Below, piece by piece: positions 9,200-16,985 of a DNA stretch of 32,007 bases. Source of the stretch: Gammaproteobacteria bacterium. Lineage in GTDB: Bacteria; Pseudomonadota; Gammaproteobacteria; SZUA-229. The notes beneath the pieces were generated by a model. It was not told the origin of the DNA. It did not search any database and was given only the letters and a program-made list of their open reading frames with translations. The DNA is taken from NCBI GenBank assembly GCA_026195255.1, contig JAPHSS010000005.1:1-32007 (forward strand). Direction: 5' to 3'. Positions within the stretch are counted from its first letter, which is position 1. Every line of letters starts with the position of its first letter. A program made the translations under genes and the position numbers.

Positions 9200-9941
9200 C
9201 TATTCTCTGTGCTAGTTTTTTAAAATCCAGCTCAATATCCCAGCCTTCCAACTGAGTTCTACGATTTAGATATAACATAAACCCTGATGCAACATAAAAA
9301 GGTTCAAGTATAAATAGTGTGATTGCGTAAAGAACGGAGCCGATGATAAACCAGAGCGTTTGATCATTATTATTATCAACTACAGATTTAAAATACTCGG
9401 TTGTTGACTCTGGTGCTATGAAAAACAGCGTCACATAAAGCGTAATTAGAACAACATATTCAAAATGTACACCAATGATGGTTAAGCCCATTGAGTGAGA
9501 ACCCGCAACGCGATGTAATGACTCAAGCCGTTGTTTACGCCTGGAACCTGAGAGACCTTCTAACAGGTGAACAGGCATATTAAAAGATCGTGATGGAGAC
9601 AACCGCCAGAACAGAAAAGAGGTTAGTAAGCCTGTTTTTAACCATTTTCCCATGGAAGAAAAAACATCGGATGTAGTTAAATACTCACCAAATATGCCAT
9701 GACTTATAATATGTAAAATCATGCTTTCATATACAGGTTTAATCAACCAGATAAAAAATCCTGCAAAATAAAAATACCCTTGATACTCTGCAAAAATAAC
9801 AAATACTAATACACACGACATTAATATCAACCAGGGAAATAATATAACCGGCCATAATTTTCGCATTACCATAACGCCTAAATCCATGGCTTCCCAGGGC
9901 GTGCGCTGTCTGAGTGCGATTATGATTTTATCTAATTGCAC
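9150..9941 (-). CDS. Conserved membrane protein of the MoxR operon, unnamed
   Basis: A 263-residue protein with about four to five hydrophobic stretches (near 30-52, 55-75, 158-176, 196-222). I do not recognise a named domain. The C-terminal segment NRRTQLEGWDIELDFKKL looks like a conserved signature that I associate with membrane proteins located between SpoIIM-like and DUF4129 genes, but I cannot verify this. Between residues 95 and 150 is a loop rich in Arg, Ser and Lys, probably cytosolic. The start is GTG at 9939-9941 with TTAGGT upstream; the frame overlaps the SpoIIM-like stop by 14 bases and the DUF4129 start by 50 bases, so translation is probably coupled. Confidence 0.7.
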   Translation of the reverse strand: MQLDKIIIALRQRTPWEAMDLGVMVMRKLWPVILFPWLILMSCVLVFVIFAEYQGYFYFAGFFIWLIKPVYESMILHIISHGIFGEYLTTSDVFSSMGKWLKTGLLTSFLFWRLSPSRSFNMPVHLLEGLSGSRRKQRLESLHRVAGSHSMGLTIIGVHFEYVVLITLYVTLFFIAPESTTEYFKSVVDNNNDQTLWFIIGSVLYAITLFILEPFYVASGFMLYLNRRTQLEGWDIELDFKKLAQRIDEPRYMVNNDMDKSRG

Positions 9942-10953
9942 GTTGACGACCTAATAACATAAAATATGCAATTAATACTACCCAGTTAATTATTCCAACT
10001 GTATATTTAACAACAGAGGGTATATCAGTCATCGATGACCAGTAAGCTTCAATAAAAGCAGCTATAATGAACATGATAGCAACACCGTACATCATATATA
10101 CCGCTTCACGCGCACTATCAATTAACGATCGAATTCGGCTTTTTCTTCCTGGGCTAATAATTGAAAAACCCAGTTTAAAACCAGCCGCACCCGACAGCAC
10201 AATAGCCGTTAACTCCATTGCGCTATGACCAGATACAAAAGGCCAGAAAGTTGAACTGTAACCTATATATGTTAAGTAACCTGCCACACCGCCAATAGTT
10301 AAGCCATTAAAAACAAGTGTTAGTAGTGAACCTATTCCGAAGACTAAACCGCTTGCAAATGTCCTTAAGCCAATACCAGTATTATTAAAAATATAAAAGC
10401 CAAACATTTCAAAATCGCTGCCCGAATTTCTATCACGACCGATCTTATCCTGTGATGGGTCATACATTGACTCCATTTGAGCCAGTTGTTCACCAGAGAT
10501 CACCGTATACACCATATCTGGATAATATTGCAATGTTACTAACATTCCAAAAAAGGTACCAAAGAATAAAACTGAGGACAACAAAACCCAGCGCCACTCT
10601 TTTCTTACAGACTGAGAAAACCCGGAGGTAAAATATATCAACACAGCTACTAACATATGTGTTTTACGTTTGTAGAATATTTGATGAGCATTAATTACGA
10701 GTTTTTCCAGGCGCTCGACTAATAAAGGGCTATAATGTCTTGAACGTGACAACGAAAGATGATGACATAATAATCGGTAATTTTCGGGAAAATTTTCATC
10801 AGCAGCGGCAACTTGCGAATGCTGTTTTTTTAATCTAATTGAATCATTAATTTGCAGTCGTTTATTCAAAGTAGACTTATCATCTGCAAGCAGCATATTT
10901 TCAAGCTCACTCCAGAATGAATCATATTTTTTTTCAAACTCACTTTGCTTCAT
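9928..10953 (-). CDS. Stage II sporulation protein M (SpoIIM)-like membrane protein
   Basis: A 341-residue protein. The first 100 residues are helical and soluble; they are followed by at least five membrane helices. The region FASGLVFGIGSLLTLVFNG through HSAMELTAIVLSGAAGFKLG (about 198-265) is the SpoIIM/DUF95 core. In Bacillus SpoIIM helps peptidoglycan hydrolysis during engulfment; in non-sporulating bacteria these homologues sit with RDD and MoxR genes and have no established role. The organism shows no other sign of sporulation. Start and stop overlap neighbours (four bases with the RDD stop, 14 bases with the next gene). Confidence 0.85.
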   Translation of the reverse strand: MKQSEFEKKYDSFWSELENMLLADDKSTLNKRLQINDSIRLKKQHSQVAAADENFPENYRLLCHHLSLSRSRHYSPLLVERLEKLVINAHQIFYKRKTHMLVAVLIYFTSGFSQSVRKEWRWVLLSSVLFFGTFFGMLVTLQYYPDMVYTVISGEQLAQMESMYDPSQDKIGRDRNSGSDFEMFGFYIFNNTGIGLRTFASGLVFGIGSLLTLVFNGLTIGGVAGYLTYIGYSSTFWPFVSGHSAMELTAIVLSGAAGFKLGFSIISPGRKSRIRSLIDSAREAVYMMYGVAIMFIIAAFIEAYWSSMTDIPSVVKYTVGIINWVVLIAYFMLLGRQRAIR

Positions 10954-11642
10954 TTTCGCCCTAACAGCCCATTAGCAATACCTAACAACTTGTTTTTAGT
11001 CATTCTATGCTCAGGTATATCAAGTGAATTTAATATTTCAGCTAACTCCTGCATTCTCTCATCTGAAAGTTGCTGAGAACGTTCTGCATAACGTATGATT
11101 GACTGCTGTTCTTTAAGATTTAGTTCATATGCAGGTTTTACAGCTGCTTGTTCGGGAATACTGCTAATACCTGTAGAATTGTTAACGTAAACTACGATTG
11201 TATTTGCCGCTAAATCACCAAGCCGTTGAAATTTATCATTCAATAACATTGATGCGAAACCAAGACCATAAAAAAACGGTAAAAAATCAACCGTTCTAAG
11301 AATATTCCTTAACATTGATGGCGACCAGCCTACCGGTGTTCCATCACTATTTAAAACTTGTATATTGAGAAATTTTTTACCCGGAGTCATGCCTTTATTA
11401 AATACTTCAAATAATACAGGATAAAACCACTCCATAAAGAAAAAACCAATCAACATCAGGCCTGATCCAAACTTTCCGAGCACACCCGCTATTATAGCTA
11501 ACAATGCATACATTAAACCTCTAATTATAAGATCAACCATCCAGGCAACACTACGCGGCCAGACACCTGCAATTCTAAGGTGTATATCAACACCTTCCGG
11601 TGTCTGGATAGTATTTACCGAATCGAGTAATTTTGATTCCAT
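10950..11642 (-). CDS. RDD-family membrane protein, first gene of the MoxR operon
   Basis: A 230-residue protein with an RDD domain: WPRSVAWMVDLIIRG near residue 28, the GMTPGKKFLNIQVLNSDG motif near 85-101, and RLGDLAANTIVVY near 140-152. Three membrane helices are predicted. A soluble C-terminal region of about 75 residues (160-230) is helical and charged. RDD proteins have been linked to ion transport in some bacteria but most are uncharacterised. As the first gene of seven overlapping genes it should define the promoter region of the operon, which would lie in the AT-rich stretch upstream of 11642. Confidence 0.85.
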   Translation of the reverse strand: MESKLLDSVNTIQTPEGVDIHLRIAGVWPRSVAWMVDLIIRGLMYALLAIIAGVLGKFGSGLMLIGFFFMEWFYPVLFEVFNKGMTPGKKFLNIQVLNSDGTPVGWSPSMLRNILRTVDFLPFFYGLGFASMLLNDKFQRLGDLAANTIVVYVNNSTGISSIPEQAAVKPAYELNLKEQQSIIRYAERSQQLSDERMQELAEILNSLDIPEHRMTKNKLLGIANGLLGRK

Positions 11643-12096
11643 TATTAACTGATTACTTCCATTAACATTAATTTAGCTTAACAATCCCGATGCAGGTCTT
11701 TTAGTTGAGAATACTATCTTATGTAAGCAGATAATTCTATTCGACTCACACTCGTGTCTTAAAAATAAATCATTTATATGCTCTGCGCCAACATCTGATA
11801 TTAATGGTATCGTTCTCATACTTTTAACTTTCATACTTACAGCGTATTCATATTATTATGATATTTACACTTGCTGCGTGTAAATCAATAAAGGCCACAA
11901 TTTCTTCTTTAGTAACTTCAGTTGCAGTTACTGCACCACGCCGTATTCAAGTCTGTTTAGCGCCTGAGCTGGTAGATATTTATAACTTGAAGCCTTCATA
12001 AAAGTTATACCTGCTTATGCTTACTTTTTATGACCATTACCTGTTAATCGCTCTGAATAAATTGTATATAGACATACTTAAATGCCAATTTCATAA
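11643..12096. other. Gene-poor 450-base stretch with inverted repeats and gene-like fragments
   Basis: No confident gene is seen. On the minus strand, 11673-11834 can encode 53 residues (start MKVKSMRTIPLISDVG, end KRPASGLLS) without a clear ribosome binding site. Upstream of it an ATG at 11999 opens a 23-residue frame (MKASSYKYLPAQALNRLEYG) that stops at 11928, while a second frame continues with gene-like composition (TEVTKEEIVAFIDLHAAS) to a stop at 11848. This could be a frameshifted relic or chance. Inverted repeats lie at 11863-11885 (8-base arms), 11911-11932 (7-base arms) and 11946-11991 (7-base arms). The promoter of the RDD-to-DUF58 operon probably lies here too. Confidence 0.4.
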
Positions 12097-12276
12097 TCAC
12101 TTAAAACTTAAAGGTTTTATCCTTTTTGCCGATTTTTCCAGAATATCGATCTTTTCACTTTTTGTTGCTGCTTGCCAGCCTTTAATTTCGTTTAATGTAC
12201 GGCCACAGCCAATACACACATCTTTTTTATCAAGACAGCAATTGCGCACACAGGGAGACTCAACCTTATAATCCAT
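12097..12276 (-). CDS. DUF1289 family small cysteine-rich protein
   Basis: A 59-residue protein, normal for this family, starting MDYKVESPCVRNCCLDKKDV and containing CIGCGRTLNEIKGW. The four-cysteine arrangement (SPCxxNCCLD then CxGC) and the ensuing GW are the DUF1289 hallmarks; the cysteines suggest a metal or iron-sulfur site. The function is unknown. The ATG at 12276 has only AGGGT beside it. A strong AGGAGG lies further upstream at 12305-12310, and between them, in the same frame, is ATG-TTA-ACA-TAG (12280-12291). Either this tiny leader is translated and re-initiation follows, or the start region has mutated. An open frame on the opposite strand here is a shadow. Confidence 0.85.
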   Translation of the reverse strand: MDYKVESPCVRNCCLDKKDVCIGCGRTLNEIKGWQAATKSEKIDILEKSAKRIKPLSFK

Positions 12277-12307
12277 ACCCTATGTTAACATTATGCTGAG
12301 TTATCCT

Positions 12308-12347
12308 CCTGAATTGATTAAAAATATGAATTTTTAATCAATTCAGG
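12308..12347. promoter_or_regulatory. Perfect 18-base-pair inverted repeat, four-base loop
   Basis: The arms CCTGAATTGATTAAAAAT (12308-12325) and its exact complement (12330-12347) flank the loop ATGA. It lies in the divergent space between the DUF1289 gene (minus) and the acyl-carrier-like gene (plus). In the minus-strand transcript the base of the hairpin includes the first part of the AGGAGG ribosome binding site (12305-12310), so folding could hide it. No T-run follows on either strand, which argues against an ordinary terminator. As DNA it could also be an operator. Confidence 0.6.
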
Positions 12348-12359
12348 CCTATAATTACT

Positions 12360-12382
12360 TAATATATGTCAAACATATATTA
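12360..12382. promoter_or_regulatory. Inverted repeat, candidate operator upstream of the acyl-carrier-like gene
   Basis: Arms TAATATATG (12360-12368) and CATATATTA (12374-12382) are exact complements around the five-base spacer TCAAA. The site lies 12 bases upstream of a possible -10 box TATACT (12394-12399) of the plus-strand gene starting at 12429. Its size and position fit a dimeric repressor or activator site; no regulator gene is adjacent. Confidence 0.4.
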
Positions 12383-12428
12383 GCAAATGATTATATACTA
12401 CTTGTAACTAACGTTATGGAGAATAATC

Positions 12429-12731
12429 ATGTGTTTAAAAATTGAAGGCTTAAATGAACTGGGCACTGTTAAAGCCTTAATGGCGATGAGCTTGAATTCA
12501 ATAATTGAAGATATATTCGACATTGAACAGAGCAAAATTGAATTAAGTCTTAATTTACGATCCGATCTTAGAATGAGCTCTAATCAGGAAGTTTTACTAG
12601 CAGATGCGATTGCTGATTATTTTGATGGCAGACAGCCTGATCTTAAACAGGTGCAAACCCTGGATAATCTGTTCGATTTAATTGTAGAACAAGAATTCAA
12701 ACACTTACCTGAAGAAGCTTTTCTAATGTAA
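12429..12731 (+). CDS. Acyl-carrier-protein-like small protein with altered attachment motif
   Basis: A 100-residue acidic helical protein. Residues 22-88 follow the acyl carrier protein layout: IIEDIFDIEQSKIELSLNL (first helix and loop), DLRMSSNQEVLLADAIADYF (second helix) and QTLDNLFDLIV (last helix). In a normal carrier the second helix begins DLGADSL with phosphopantetheine on Ser; here it is DLRMSSN, so Ser51 lies at the right place but the Asp and Leu around it are lost. It may be a carrier with unusual specificity or a structural derivative that no longer carries acyl groups. GGAG lies seven bases before the ATG. No synthase or transferase gene is adjacent. The fold assignment rests on my reading of the pattern only. 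Confidence 0.6.
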   Translation: MCLKIEGLNELGTVKALMAMSLNSIIEDIFDIEQSKIELSLNLRSDLRMSSNQEVLLADAIADYFDGRQPDLKQVQTLDNLFDLIVEQEFKHLPEEAFLM

Positions 12732-12785
12732 ATATCATCTTTTTAATCAACAATTTTTGATTTTGTAGAAAAACTGGATTATTAG

Positions 12786-12817
12786 AGGTGATCTTCAATA
12801 GTTAAAGAAGATCACCT
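12786..12817 (+). terminator. Hairpin terminator between convergent genes
   Basis: Arms AGGTGATCTTC (12786-12796) and GAAGATCACCT (12807-12817) form a perfect 11-base-pair stem with a 10-base loop. On the plus strand a T-rich stretch (TTATTGTTTATTT) follows. It lies 55 bases after the stop of the acyl-carrier-like gene and just beyond the stop of the convergent hydrolase gene (12824), so it may serve both. Confidence 0.7.
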
Positions 12818-12823
12818 TATTGT

Positions 12824-13747
12824 TTATTTAGGCATTGCTGAGTACAGGACTTTTAAGAACATTTCAGGACTCAGGAAAGTCTCACCCCATGCCTTATCAA
12901 AATCAGCATTTGGTTTTAAAGTTATAATCTCGTCTAATGTCTTGCCCTGATCCATTAATTTTTGCATACGGTCTCTTACTATAATCAACATTGATCTGAA
13001 TTCTTTTAGGGATTTTCTATCTCCCAATGGCCCATGACCTGGAATTATCTTTGTTTTATCATCACTAATTGCCAATACATAATCAGTAGCTTTAATCATA
13101 CCGTTTACACTACCCTTACTTGAGCCATCAATAAAAGGGTATAAACCATTAAAAAATGTATCTCCCATATGAATAACATTAGCCGACTTGAATAACACAA
13201 TGCTATCCCCATCAGTGTGTGCATTACGCTGATGAATTACATTTATATCAAGATTGTTTAAATGAAAATTAACCGTATCATTAAAGGTAATGACTGGTAA
13301 TGCTAGCTTGGGAGAAGCTGGTATTTTTTTATTAAATGCTTCTATAAACCCGTCTTTACTCATGCGTTCACGAACATTGTTATGCGCAACGATGACCACG
13401 CCATCATTTCCCAGGTTTTCATTACCCCCGGTATGGTCATAATGCCAATGGGTATTAATCATAAAACGAATCGGTTTATCAGAGAGTTTTTTAATAGCAC
13501 TTTTAATTTTAGGTGTCAGCGGTGCAAATTGATCATCAATCATAAATACGCCATCATCACCTACAGAGATGCCTATATTCCCCCCCTTTCCCATAAGCAT
13601 ATATATTCCATTACCTAGATCGATAGATTCAATTTCAACCTTTTGAAAACTATCGTCAGCTTTATCAGACTCTTCAGCGTTAACAGATAAGACACTTGTC
13701 AACATTAGAGACATAAAGGTAATCATTAGTAATTTAGATTTATTCAT
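12824..13747 (-). CDS. Exported metallo-beta-lactamase-fold hydrolase
   Basis: A 307-residue protein with a signal peptide (MNKSKLLMITFMSLMLTSVLSVNA), hence periplasmic. The metal motif HWHYDH (His100, His102, Asp104, His105) is complete, and the remaining ligands His177 (NAHTDGD), Asp196 (HMGDTFF) and His238 (PGHGP) are present, so two zinc ions can be bound. The pattern resembles the exported family near B3 lactamases and quinoprotein-relay hydrolases; true beta-lactamase activity is possible but not implied. The gene is divergent from the exported DUF255 protein, with 172 bases between the starts. Confidence 0.88.
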   Translation of the reverse strand: MNKSKLLMITFMSLMLTSVLSVNAEESDKADDSFQKVEIESIDLGNGIYMLMGKGGNIGISVGDDGVFMIDDQFAPLTPKIKSAIKKLSDKPIRFMINTHWHYDHTGGNENLGNDGVVIVAHNNVRERMSKDGFIEAFNKKIPASPKLALPVITFNDTVNFHLNNLDINVIHQRNAHTDGDSIVLFKSANVIHMGDTFFNGLYPFIDGSSKGSVNGMIKATDYVLAISDDKTKIIPGHGPLGDRKSLKEFRSMLIIVRDRMQKLMDQGKTLDEIITLKPNADFDKAWGETFLSPEMFLKVLYSAMPK

Positions 13748-13919
13748 ATTAATTTTCCTAATTAATAATAATTCTGCACGAGCTTAATATAGATGAATTT
13801 ATTAGCATACACTAATGATTCGCTTGTCGGTTATCAGAAACTTTAACCCGTTATTATTAAACTATACTATGTGAAATAGTCTAATTAAAGATAACCGTCT
13901 CAAAAAAGCAGAATACATA

Positions 13920-16232
13920 ATGAAACGTAACTCTCATCGGCTTATTCAGGTTTTTATAACACTTATATATATCCTCACTATACAAAATTCATTGGCTTCT
14001 GAACCTGCATATCATTCACAATTATCAATACAACTGCCAGGTGCCGATAAACATAACGCTAAGCTGATTAATAAAATTGAAAAACAACGCATAAAAAGAG
14101 GTTTATCATATAAACCACAAACAAAACATTTAGCTGACAACGGTGAAGCTCTTTACACAAATCGACTTTTTTTAGAATCAAGTCCCTACCTATTGCAACA
14201 TGCTCATAACCCGGTTAACTGGTATCCCTGGGGTACTGAGGCATTTGCAACTGCAACAAAACTTAATAGACCTGTTTTATTAAGCATCGGATATTCAACT
14301 TGCCACTGGTGCCATGTAATGGAGTCAGAGTCATTTGAAGACCTGGAGATTGCCCGTTACATTAATGAAAATTTTATAGCGATTAAAGTTGATAGAGAAG
14401 AACGACCAGATATAGATGTTACATATATGGCCGCTCTACACGCACTAGGCCAGGGGGGTGGCTGGCCGTTGAATGTCTGGTTAACACCGCAGAAAGAGCC
14501 TTTTTATGGAGGTACATACTACCCGGCAAGAGATGGTGATAGAGGAGCTGCAATCGGTTTACTCACATTATTAAAAGAATTAAATAAGGTTTATCAAACA
14601 AAACCCGATGAAATATTAAAAGTAAGTCAAAGTTTAGTAAAAGCTATTGAAAAAGACTTTAAAACAGAGTCCAGCTCAACCATGCCATCTATTAAGGTTA
14701 TGCAATTAGCTATGGATTATTATACAGAGCACTTTGATTCATTCTATGGGGGTATTGGCGATGCACCCAAATTCCCTGGCACAACACCTGTCCAGTTTTT
14801 ACTGCGCTATTACAATCGAACAGCTGATAAAAAATCACTTGAGATAGTTACGATAGCCCTGGATAAAATGGCAGCTGGAGGAATATATGATCATGTAGGT
14901 GGTGGCTTTCACCGTTATTCTATAGATAATGAATGGCTTGTGCCGCATTTTGAAAAAATGTTATACGATAACGCCCTGTTAACCATTAATTATCTTGAGG
15001 CTTATCAGTTAACTAAAAACCCTAATTATAAACGTCTGGTTAATGAAATATTAGCTTATGTTTCTCGAGACATGACTTCAGATCAAGGCGCTTTCTACTC
15101 TGCAACTGACGCTGACAGTATGACAGCAGAAGGTTTATACGAAGAAGGTCATTACTTCACATGGGATGAGAAAGAATTAACTAACGTCTTAGGTCTGCAA
15201 CGTAGCAAATTAATAAAGAAATATTATTCAGTAAGTGATCAGGGAAATTTTGAAGGTAGAAACATATTAAATACACCTGTTGATATAAATCAGTTCCAGC
15301 AGAACAACAATATTAGCAAAAGAAAGTTAAGTCAGATCATTAAGGAATCTAAAAAACTGCTTTATAAATTCCGTAACAAAAGAGCAAGACCACGACGAGA
15401 TGAAAAAATTATAACCGCATGGAATGGGCTTATGATTTCTGCTTATTCAAAATCAGGTTTTATACTTAACAATGACGACTATATTAAACAGGCCAGTAAA
15501 TCAGCACAGTTTATTTTAGATAATCTGTACACTAATAATCGTTTATTAAGAATTTTTAAAGACAGTAAGGCAAAACAGAATGGCTTTCTAAATGACTATG
15601 CCTTTTTTATAGCGGGTTTAATTGACCTCTATGAGTCGACGAGTAACATTAAATGGTTAAACCATGCCATTAATCTGGACAAAACATTAGAGTCAGATTT
15701 TGAAGACAAAAACGGGGGTTTTTTCATGACCAGCAATGATCATGAAAAAATTATAGCTCGAGACAAACCCGATTACGATGGTGCACTACCAGGAGGTAAT
15801 TCAGTTCAAATATTAAATTTACTTCGTTTAGGTTTATTTACAGGTAAGAAAAGTTATACACAACGCGCAAGCAGATCATTAAAAGTGTTTACCAGAACAT
15901 TAGAAAAAACACCAATGGAGCTATCAAAAATGTTAGTCGCTTTAGATTTTTATTATAGCGAGGCAAAAGAAATTATTATAATTACACCACCAGGCAAAAA
16001 ACATGAGAGTGAAGTTTTTATTAATGAATTAAGAAAAAACTATTTACCAAACCGCATTCTATCCGTTATATCTGAAGGTAACGACCTGGAACTTCAAACA
16101 AAAACCATAGTTATAGCTGAGGGTAAAACTACTCGAAACGGCAGAACAACAGCTTATGTGTGTAAGTTAGGTTCATGTGAATTACCTACAGATAGTCCAC
16201 ATATATTCTCACAACAATTAAATAACAACTAA
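13920..16232 (+). CDS. Exported DUF255 (YyaL-type) thioredoxin-domain protein
   Basis: A 770-residue protein. A hydrophobic N-terminal segment (8-26, ending NSLA) looks like a signal peptide, and a spacer of about 55 residues precedes the DUF255 thioredoxin-like domain. That domain starts at [21 protein letters not shown] (81 on) and carries a CHWC site (128-131) and the motif [11 protein letters not shown]. The remaining part is an alpha/alpha-barrel related to N-acylglucosamine epimerase-like folds, with WNGLMISAY and the GALPGGNS segment. Homologues (bacterial YyaL, human SPATA20) are generally treated as cytosolic and have no proven function. An exported version is unusual. The stop lies nine bases from the nosL stop on the other strand, with no room for a separate terminator. 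Confidence 0.87.
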   Translation: MKRNSHRLIQVFITLIYILTIQNSLASEPAYHSQLSIQLPGADKHNAKLINKIEKQRIKRGLSYKPQTKHLADNGEALYTNRLFLESSPYLLQHAHNPVNWYPWGTEAFATATKLNRPVLLSIGYSTCHWCHVMESESFEDLEIARYINENFIAIKVDREERPDIDVTYMAALHALGQGGGWPLNVWLTPQKEPFYGGTYYPARDGDRGAAIGLLTLLKELNKVYQTKPDEILKVSQSLVKAIEKDFKTESSSTMPSIKVMQLAMDYYTEHFDSFYGGIGDAPKFPGTTPVQFLLRYYNRTADKKSLEIVTIALDKMAAGGIYDHVGGGFHRYSIDNEWLVPHFEKMLYDNALLTINYLEAYQLTKNPNYKRLVNEILAYVSRDMTSDQGAFYSATDADSMTAEGLYEEGHYFTWDEKELTNVLGLQRSKLIKKYYSVSDQGNFEGRNILNTPVDINQFQQNNNISKRKLSQIIKESKKLLYKFRNKRARPRRDEKIITAWNGLMISAYSKSGFILNNDDYIKQASKSAQFILDNLYTNNRLLRIFKDSKAKQNGFLNDYAFFIAGLIDLYESTSNIKWLNHAINLDKTLESDFEDKNGGFFMTSNDHEKIIARDKPDYDGALPGGNSVQILNLLRLGLFTGKKSYTQRASRSLKVFTRTLEKTPMELSKMLVALDFYYSEAKEIIIITPPGKKHESEVFINELRKNYLPNRILSVISEGNDLELQTKTIVIAEGKTTRNGRTTAYVCKLGSCELPTDSPHIFSQQLNNN

Positions 16233-16241
16233 ACACATATA

Positions 16242-16730
16242 TTATTCTGACGTACTCTGTATATATTCATGTGGAATTGAATCAAAAGAGTAAACAGTGC
16301 CTTTTTCAGTTTTGGCAAATAATTCTGCGTTACTTTTAGTCGAAAAGGGTACGGCTTCAGGTGCATCCATGCCACCGATACGATCACTGCCTAATACATA
16401 CCAGGCGGTCTTCGCATTTATCCAGTTGTCTTCTCCGGGATTATCCCATTCAGCATTCGACATATCGTTTACATATATAGCCGCAATATTTTTAGGCTCT
16501 TCTGGTGACATTGTGAATGCAATCGTGTCGCGCACTGAAGTAAACCACAGCACTTTATCATCCGTAAGAATAATCTGTCCTTTAGGGCCCTTATGATAAA
16601 CCACAGTCATCAAGCAATAATAACCACTTGCTTCTCGAGTTAAAGTTTGAGCTGCTGGTATTTCAGCAGGAGGTGTTTTCTCACAGGCAGTTAAAGCCAC
16701 TATAAATATCAGGGTTAAAAATTTGTACAT
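16242..16730 (-). CDS. nosL: Copper chaperone lipoprotein NosL
   Basis: The ATG at 16730 gives 162 residues beginning MYKFLTLIFIVALTAC, a lipoprotein signal with the lipobox LTAC (Cys16); this start is preferred to the upstream GTG at 16760, which would extend the signal. NosL binds Cu(I) and passes it to the NosDFY machinery or apo-NosZ in the periplasm. The core motif reads CLMTVVYHKGPKGQI (Cys39, Met41); the usual motif is CGM, so Leu replaces Gly. GGMDAPEAVPF (Met121) is intact. The gene lies 255 bases downstream of nosY rather than tightly joined to it. Confidence 0.93.
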   Translation of the reverse strand: MYKFLTLIFIVALTACEKTPPAEIPAAQTLTREASGYYCLMTVVYHKGPKGQIILTDDKVLWFTSVRDTIAFTMSPEEPKNIAAIYVNDMSNAEWDNPGEDNWINAKTAWYVLGSDRIGGMDAPEAVPFSTKSNAELFAKTEKGTVYSFDSIPHEYIQSTSE

Positions 16731-16950
16731 AATATCTCTGCTATATTTTCTCTTTATCACTTCGAGTTAATTTTAGTGGAAATCGAATAATCTACATTGA
16801 CAAAAATCACTTAATGCTCAATAAAGGGATTACTCTGGGCGCCTACCGGTCTACCTTTCAGGTCATTCTTCGAATATTAAAGACCTTTACATGAAATCTT
16901 TTCAGAAATAACGATGTAAGCATTTGTTAACATAAATACGCCATATCTAC

Positions 16951-16985
16951 GACTTAAGACTTACGACTTACGACTTACGACTATT
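16951..16985. repeat. Heptanucleotide tandem repeat after nosY
   Basis: Five consecutive seven-base units: GACTTAA, then GACTTAC three times exactly, then the diverged GACTATT. The array ends at 16985, directly next to the nosY stop codon (16986-16988). It lies in the otherwise empty 255-base gap between nosY and nosL. Such arrays change length by slippage. Confidence 0.85.

Noticed and set aside
9928-10953. Evidence of sporulation from a SpoIIM-like gene
   Set aside because: SpoIIM/DUF95 proteins are common in non-sporulating bacteria beside RDD and MoxR genes; nothing else here suggests sporulation.
12017-12271. Plus-strand open frame of 84 residues
   Set aside because: It is the antisense of the DUF1289 gene, whose cysteine pattern on the minus strand is clear; the plus-strand product looks like no family.
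12824-13747. Antibiotic resistance beta-lactamase
   Set aside because: The zinc site is complete, but many exported hydrolases share it; sequence around the site is not diagnostic for a true beta-lactamase.
16811-16880. Short minus-strand frame with protein-like codons between nosY and nosL
   Set aside because: No start codon in frame and a stop shortly upstream; kept only as a remark on the gap, not as a gene.
16951-16985. CRISPR array
   Set aside because: The units are seven bases long without spacers, so this is a simple tandem repeat.
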